From assembly GCA_937916135.1 (NCBI GenBank), contig CALFTQ010000130.1, forward strand, positions 1 through 26,823: DNA of 26,823 nucleotides. The letters are read 5' to 3'. The position numbers and the translations under genes were made by a program. This DNA comes from an uncultured Verrucomicrobiales bacterium (lineage in GTDB: Bacteria > Verrucomicrobiota > Verrucomicrobiia > Verrucomicrobiales > Akkermansiaceae). The notes beneath the pieces were generated by a model. That model saw nothing but the letters and a program-made list of their open reading frames with translations. It was not told the origin of the DNA and did not search any database. Positions 23,052 through 26,823 of this stretch are shown here, one piece after another. Position 1 is the stretch's first letter, and every line of letters begins with the position of its first letter.

Positions 23052-24340
23052 TGCGGGAGCGGGAGTTCAGGTAGAAAATCGCTGGCCGGCATGGCCTCTT
23101 CATAGGCCGGCACCAGGCCGTCATCCGGCAGCAGGGAGTTGGTGGGGGCGTACTGCTGGCGGCGCCGGCGGTTGTTCAGCAGCTGCTCCTGCAGAATAAG
23201 AGCAGCGGGAGAGCTGATGCAATCCAGCGGTTCGCCCTTATAGTAAAGTTTGGCGGTGAACCCGTAATAGCGCAGGTCGCCGTAGGCATCCAGCTGCTCC
23301 TGGGTGAGTGGCGGCACGCTGTACTGCGCCACCAGGTTTTCCTCCCAGTTGCTCCAGTCCGGCTTTTCGCTCTGCCAGGTGAGCTGCGGCGTTGCCATGC
23401 GGGAGAACTCAATGCGCCGCCCGCTCACCAGATCAAAGAACTGGATAGTGATGTAGATATCATCCGGGCGCACCTCTTCCCCCGGGGCCAGCAGCACCGG
23501 CAGCAGCATATTCACCTGCTCCCCGGTGTCCGGGCTGTAACTGTGTTTCACCTGGTGCGGGCCGAATGAAAGCTTGCCACGCATGGCTCCGGCCTGGTCA
23601 AACCCATAAGTCAGCCGGTGCGCCGCCCGCTTGAAATAACTGCCGGCCCGGTCACGCATCTGGAACACGCGGGTGAAATACTCGCGGGCCTTCTTCGGGT
23701 TCAGCAGCTTGTCATACGCCATGCCGTAGTAGTAGAGCAGGGCGGGGTGGTCCGGGGCCAGCAGGGAGCCCTCCTCCAGGCTCAGGATACACTGGCGCAT
23801 GTCTCCGGCGGTCATGGCACTTACCCCCTGGCGGATGAGGCGGTCCACCTCCTCTCTGTCCTCCGCGCTCAGCTGGCCGGTGGCCTCCTCTGCTGCCGGG
23901 GATGCGGGGGCGGAATCCTCTGCGGGTTGCTCCATCTCCATGAAATCCAGCCCGCCCTCCTGCGCCAGGATGGTATCGACATCGCGCACGCGCAGCGGTG
24001 GTGGTGCCTCAGCCTCGGCGCCGGCATCCGGGGCCGCCGCAATGCCGGCAGAGCCCTCTGTGTTCTGCTCCAGCTGGGCCAGTTCCCGCGCCTCAATCAC
24101 GGCCAGCTGCGCCTGCGAAACCTCCAGTGAGCGTTCATAGGCCATATCCAGCCGCCGCGTCACCCCCACCCCCAGCACTGCCAGCTCAGTGGCAATGGTG
24201 AGCAGCAGCAGCGTGACCGCTATGCACCGCGAGACCAGGGCATGCAGCAGCTTTCTGCCGCAGCTGCGTGCCGCTGGCAGAAAGCAGTGTGCCATCTTGC
24301 GCAGGTGCAGTTCAGCCGGTTGTTTCCTTATTTTGCTCAT
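23048..24340 (-). CDS. Single-pass membrane protein with coiled coil, TPR-like repeats and C-terminal beta domain
   Basis: A 430-residue protein with no family I can name. A basic N-terminus (MSKIRKQPAEL) precedes one membrane helix (39-60), then a probable coiled coil (65-92), an Ala/Glu/Pro linker (95-160), and TPR-like helices (163-230, with LLYYYGMAYDKLLNPKKAREYF). A beta-rich domain follows (about 255-380: DIYITIQFFDLVSGRRIEF, LRYYGFTAKLYYKGE), then an Arg-rich stretch and a tail with LLPDDGLVP at 403-411. The secretin of this window ends with almost the same motif. The start at 24340 is preferred; an ATG at 24370 is possible. It overlaps the upstream gene by 29 bases and the pseudokinase gene by 4, so it is firmly in the operon. 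Confidence 0.87.
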   Translation of the reverse strand: MSKIRKQPAELHLRKMAHCFLPAARSCGRKLLHALVSRCIAVTLLLLTIATELAVLGVGVTRRLDMAYERSLEVSQAQLAVIEARELAQLEQNTEGSAGIAAAPDAGAEAEAPPPLRVRDVDTILAQEGGLDFMEMEQPAEDSAPASPAAEEATGQLSAEDREEVDRLIRQGVSAMTAGDMRQCILSLEEGSLLAPDHPALLYYYGMAYDKLLNPKKAREYFTRVFQMRDRAGSYFKRAAHRLTYGFDQAGAMRGKLSFGPHQVKHSYSPDTGEQVNMLLPVLLAPGEEVRPDDIYITIQFFDLVSGRRIEFSRMATPQLTWQSEKPDWSNWEENLVAQYSVPPLTQEQLDAYGDLRYYGFTAKLYYKGEPLDCISSPAALILQEQLLNNRRRRQQYAPTNSLLPDDGLVPAYEEAMPASDFLPELPLPQ

Positions 24341-25091
24341 ATTCCAGAACCTCGCCCTGGTAGCGGGCAAGCAGTGCCTGCATAAAAGCCTCGGCCGGCT
24401 GGCCGGCAGCCGGGTCGAACCCGCCGTAGGTCATGCCGTCCAGGCGCACCTTGCGGCCATTCACCGTGGCATAGGCCACGCCCTTGTACCCCTTGCCCCA
24501 CTGGCGCAGATCCAGTCGGGAAATCTCCTCCACGCGGAACTGCTGGCCGGCGGCTGTCACAAGGTTCCCCTCCAGCGCCATCACGCGGCGGCGCGTGCGC
24601 AGAATAAAGTATATGATGACGGTGCTGATGCACATGCACACCCCGCCGGCAAGCCATTGCTCGCGGATGGCTGCCGTATCAAACGCATGCTCAGCCGGTT
24701 TCACCGGGAAATGCATGCGGGCGGTGTAGGCCGTCCAGCAATCGGCCCAGCTCTTGCTCATGGCGGCGTGGTCGGCGGCTTCCTCCGGGGTGGAGCGGAC
24801 CGCCTCGCAGCCCACGGGCAGGGGGTATTTCCCCTCCACCATCCATTCGCCGTCCACCTGTTCGGCCTCAATCAGCGGCTTTGTCAGGTCTGCCCCCAGA
24901 CTGCCCCGGCTCGCCTCGGCTCCAAGCCGGGCAAAAGCCTGGTAGGAAAAATAAACTTCATTTGCCTTCCGGTAGCCCACGGAGCCATCGTAGAAAAAAT
25001 AAAGCCCGAAACCGAAAAATGCCAGCAGCACAATCCCGAACCGTACAAATGTGTCGCGCGTCGGGCGGCAGATTATGGAGGAATCTATCAT
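24312..25091 (-). CDS. Two-TM membrane protein with PH-like C-terminal domain
   Basis: A 259-residue membrane protein, first in the six-gene minus-strand run. Membrane segments are at about 18-34 and 147-164, with a roughly 110-residue, probably periplasmic part between them. The C-terminal part (about 172-245, strands NLVTAAGQQFRVEEISRLD, GVAYATVNGRKVRLDGM, helix AEAFMQALLARY) has the shape of bacterial PH-like domains, which usually sit on the cytosolic membrane face; this is inferred from pattern. It overlaps the TPR gene by 29 bases. A -10-like TAGAAT (25106-25101) lies so close that the mRNA may be nearly leaderless. Confidence 0.85.
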   Translation of the reverse strand: MIDSSIICRPTRDTFVRFGIVLLAFFGFGLYFFYDGSVGYRKANEVYFSYQAFARLGAEASRGSLGADLTKPLIEAEQVDGEWMVEGKYPLPVGCEAVRSTPEEAADHAAMSKSWADCWTAYTARMHFPVKPAEHAFDTAAIREQWLAGGVCMCISTVIIYFILRTRRRVMALEGNLVTAAGQQFRVEEISRLDLRQWGKGYKGVAYATVNGRKVRLDGMTYGGFDPAAGQPAEAFMQALLARYQGEVLEYEQNKETTG

Positions 25092-25100
25092 CTGCCCGCC

Positions 25101-25106
25101 ATTCTA
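25101..25106 (-). promoter_or_regulatory. Possible -10 box of the six-gene minus-strand operon
   Basis: On the minus strand TAGAAT (5/6 consensus) ends 9 bases before the ATG at 25091; the best -35 at 17 bases is a poor TATGCA. The predicted start lies about 3 bases before the ATG. Confidence 0.4.
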
Positions 25107-25150
25107 CCATAACCCACGCGCCCTGCATAGCTAAAAATGGCGAACCTGCT

Positions 25151-25169
25151 GCATAATGACGTATTATGC
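25151..25169. promoter_or_regulatory. Candidate operator: 7-bp perfect inverted repeat
   Basis: GCATAAT and ATTATGC, with spacer GACGT, lie 60 bases upstream of the divergent minus-strand operon start. Its size suits a dimeric repressor or activator; no regulator is encoded here. Confidence 0.35.
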
Positions 25170-25204
25170 GCACGCGCGAACCCAAATTGAAAGCAGGCAG
25201 TGAG

Positions 25205-25281
25205 CTTTGTCGGAGCACGGGACTTTAGTCCCGATTAGGTGCACCGTGATTTCGGGACTAAAGTCCCGTGCTCCGACAAAG
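25205..25281. repeat. REPIN-like nested-hairpin repeat, copy 2
   Basis: A 77-base element with perfect 29-base inverted arms (25205-25233 and 25253-25281), extendable by one pair, around a 19-base loop. Each arm holds its own GGGAC-TTTA-GTCCC mini-hairpin, with GGAG nearby. About 93% identical to copy 1 and in the same orientation, judged by the loop. It lies in the promoter region between divergent genes. Confidence 0.9.
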
Positions 25282-25434
25282 CCAAACATCAATTTATCGA
25301 GATGAGGGGGGCTTCTTCCAAAATGTTGCTGATATTTATATTCTCTACAAAATCTTTGGGGCTCGCGTGGTGCTCATAGTATGTGACGTAATAAAGACTT
25401 GCGTCCGCGCTGGTTTCCTGCTAGTGTAGTCTCC

Positions 25435-26721
25435 ATGAAGGCATTACTACGGGGATTGCTGCTTACCATGTGCATGATAGCTCATGCACAGGAGTTTGAC
25501 CCCTTGCCCATGAACCTGGACCCGCTCACGTTGGATGCCGTGGATAGCGCCGCCTTCCTGGATGCTCCCAAAGCACCTGCCCAGCCGCCGGAGGAAGAGG
25601 ACTATGCCGAGGAAGTGGAACCGGACGAAGTGCTGGATGTGCCCCGGGACCAGACCCGCGTGACCGTGTTGGGCTACCACAATTTCAGCAAGAAAGCCCC
25701 CGTCTCGCAGATGCTCATGCGCACCTCCGAATTCCGCGAACAGATGGAATATCTGCGCCGCGCCGGTATCACCGTCATCAGCATGCAGGAATTCCTGGAT
25801 TGGCGCCTCGGGGCTCGCACCCTGCCGGCCCGCTGCGCCCTCATCACCCTGGATGATGGCTGGAAAAGCGTCTATACCGAAGCATACCCCATCCTGAAGG
25901 AATTCGGTTATCCCTTCACCATCTTTCTGTACACGAAGTATATCACCGGCATGGGCGACAGCCTCAGCCCGGCACAGGTGAAGGAGATGCAGGCCAACGG
26001 TGCCACCGTGGGCAGCCACTCTGTGAGCCATCTCTACCCGCGCAGTTGGAAAAAGACAGAAAAACAAGGGCCTGAGGCCTACGCCGCCCTGGTAGATGCC
26101 GAGCTGGGCGAATCTCAGAAAAAGCTCAGCGAAATGTTCGGCCCGGTGAATACCTACTGCTACCCCGGCGGCTATGTAACCCCCGGCATGCTCGAGCGTA
26201 TGCCTGGCTATGGCTATGTGGCAGCCTTCACCGTGCTGCCCGGCAAGGTGACCGTGACCGAGGACCCGCTGCAGATTCACCGCTATATGATCTTCGGAAA
26301 CGACAGCTCCATTTTCCGGCGTGCGGTCGATTTTCGGGCGGCTCAGCTGGGTACCGGCGTTTCCACCGGGGCCGGCCCCGGCTCTCTGCCTGCAGATACG
26401 CCGCCGCCCCCCTTTGCTGTTTTCCCGAAGCCCCAGTCCACCGTCGCGCCGGATTTTGAATCCATCGCAGCCTATATGAGCGGCGTGGAAGGCGTAGATA
26501 TTTCCACCGTGCAGATGAAAGTGAGCGGCTTCGGCCGTGTCCCCGCCAAGGTGGACGAAGCCTCCCGCACCATCCAGTGGGTGCTGCCCTGCCGCATCTA
26601 CATGCCGACCCTCTCCGTGCACGTTACCTGGAAGAGCATTGATGGCAAAGGCCACAAGGCCGAATGGTCCTTCAATGTCGCCCCGAACGCGCCCATCCAA
26701 ACAGAAAACACCATACCATAA
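25435..26721 (+). CDS. Secreted NodB-domain polysaccharide deacetylase
   Basis: A 428-residue exported enzyme. A signal peptide (1-18, ending AHA-Q) is followed by an acidic, Pro-rich linker (about 20-70) and a NodB deacetylase domain (about 75-290): LDDG with Asp140/Asp141, HSVSH with zinc ligands His195 and His199, YCYPGG at 241-246, and IHRYMI near 281. Such enzymes remove acetyl groups from N-acetylglucosamine polymers or peptidoglycan; the layout is PgaB/IcaB-like. A Pro-rich linker leads to a C-terminal Ig-like sandwich (about 350-425: VQMKVSGFGRVP, LSVHVTWKSIDGKGHKAEWSFNV) that may bind substrate. The open frame extends to 25399, but the ATG at 25435 starts the signal peptide. The next gene begins 3 bases after the stop. 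Confidence 0.92.
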   Translation: MKALLRGLLLTMCMIAHAQEFDPLPMNLDPLTLDAVDSAAFLDAPKAPAQPPEEEDYAEEVEPDEVLDVPRDQTRVTVLGYHNFSKKAPVSQMLMRTSEFREQMEYLRRAGITVISMQEFLDWRLGARTLPARCALITLDDGWKSVYTEAYPILKEFGYPFTIFLYTKYITGMGDSLSPAQVKEMQANGATVGSHSVSHLYPRSWKKTEKQGPEAYAALVDAELGESQKKLSEMFGPVNTYCYPGGYVTPGMLERMPGYGYVAAFTVLPGKVTVTEDPLQIHRYMIFGNDSSIFRRAVDFRAAQLGTGVSTGAGPGSLPADTPPPPFAVFPKPQSTVAPDFESIAAYMSGVEGVDISTVQMKVSGFGRVPAKVDEASRTIQWVLPCRIYMPTLSVHVTWKSIDGKGHKAEWSFNVAPNAPIQTENTIP

Positions 26722-26724
26722 CCC

Positions 26725-26823
26725 ATGGCCCCTGAACAAAACATCCAGCCCGAAGCTGAGGTGAAGCCCGCCGCCCGCAAGCGCACCACCACGCGCAAGA
26801 AGGCCGCTGCCACCCCCGCCCCC
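26725..26823 (+). CDS. N-terminus of a Lys/Arg/Ala-rich protein, cut by window end
   Basis: 33 codons from the ATG at 26725 run open to the window edge: MAPEQNIQPEAEVKPAARKR and then a TTTRKKAAATPAP stretch. It lies 3 bases after the deacetylase stop, so probably in the same operon. A basic low-complexity start like this occurs on verrucomicrobial Rho, histone-like and other nucleic-acid-binding proteins; no choice is possible from 33 residues. Confidence 0.65.
   Translation, partial: MAPEQNIQPEAEVKPAARKRTTTRKKAAATPAP

Larger units (their letters stand above)
25113..25434. other. Divergent intergenic region with a repeat and inverted-repeat site
   Basis: No gene is seen in this 320-base gap. 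It holds an inverted repeat GCATAAT-GACGT-ATTATGC (25151-25169), the second REPIN-like element (25205-25281), an AT-rich stretch (about 25315-25350), and a TGACGTAATA sequence (25384-25393) resembling part of the inverted repeat. A weak promoter-like pair TTGCGT (25399-25404), 17 bases, TAGTGT (25422-25427) precedes the deacetylase. Confidence 0.6.

Noticed and set aside
18512..25091. The minus-strand run as a horizontally acquired defence island
   Set aside because: It contains the housekeeping gene der, has base and codon use like its neighbours, and shows no integrase, attachment site or known defence domain, although an exported nuclease and a kinase-like protein are present.

Overview
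The window looks like chromosomal DNA from a gut-type verrucomicrobium related to Akkermansia. The main reason is the block 2817-10631: five consecutive genes matching the A. muciniphila Amuc_1102, 1101, 1100, 1099 and 1098 order (small secreted protein, PilM-like protein, Amuc_1100-type protein, EF-hand-bearing protein, secretin). I recognised the family from remembered sequence blocks, not from an alignment, and the similarity looks too low for the same species. The ribosomal operon lacks S14 and L30, a gene order I associate with Chlamydia and other PVC bacteria. The DNA is GC-rich and most genes have no Shine-Dalgarno sequence.

Layout. 1-2636 (mostly minus strand): class II aldolase fba with its terminator and promoter, tRNA-Val(GAC), tRNA-Tyr(GTA), and lgt. 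2817-10631 (plus): the Amuc_1102-1098-like envelope/type IV pilus-like locus, ending in a strong terminator. 10956-11028: tRNA-Glu(TTC), then a MATE efflux gene (11085-12458). 12585-17678 (plus): a partial spc ribosomal operon (rplX, rplE, rpsH, rplF, rplR, rpsE, rplO) with its own consensus promoter, then secY after a 220-base gap holding two hairpins. 17776-18354: purN. 18512-25091 (minus): a tight six-gene run, in transcription order a two-TM PH-like membrane protein, a TM/TPR protein, a pseudokinase-TM-FGE fusion, a secreted beta-rich protein, der, and a double thermonuclease. Two 77-base nested-hairpin repeats (REPIN-like) bracket this run. 25435-26721 (plus): a secreted NodB polysaccharide deacetylase, then the start of a lysine/alanine-rich protein cut by the window edge.

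How the genes may work together. The plus-strand locus would make an outer-membrane secretin, an actin-like PilM fused to a PilN-like membrane arm, and two single-pass inner-membrane proteins in the PilO and PilP positions. No pilin, ATPase or prepilin peptidase lies in the window. The minus-strand run is the least described part: four envelope proteins of unknown role, one of them built from two degenerate enzyme domains, co-transcribed with the ribosome-assembly GTPase Der. Two weak signals may link it to the pilus-like locus: a shared PDDGLV motif in the C-terminal tails of the TPR protein and the secretin, and a similar beta-strand pattern in the TPR protein and the Amuc_1102-like protein. 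Both need a profile search.
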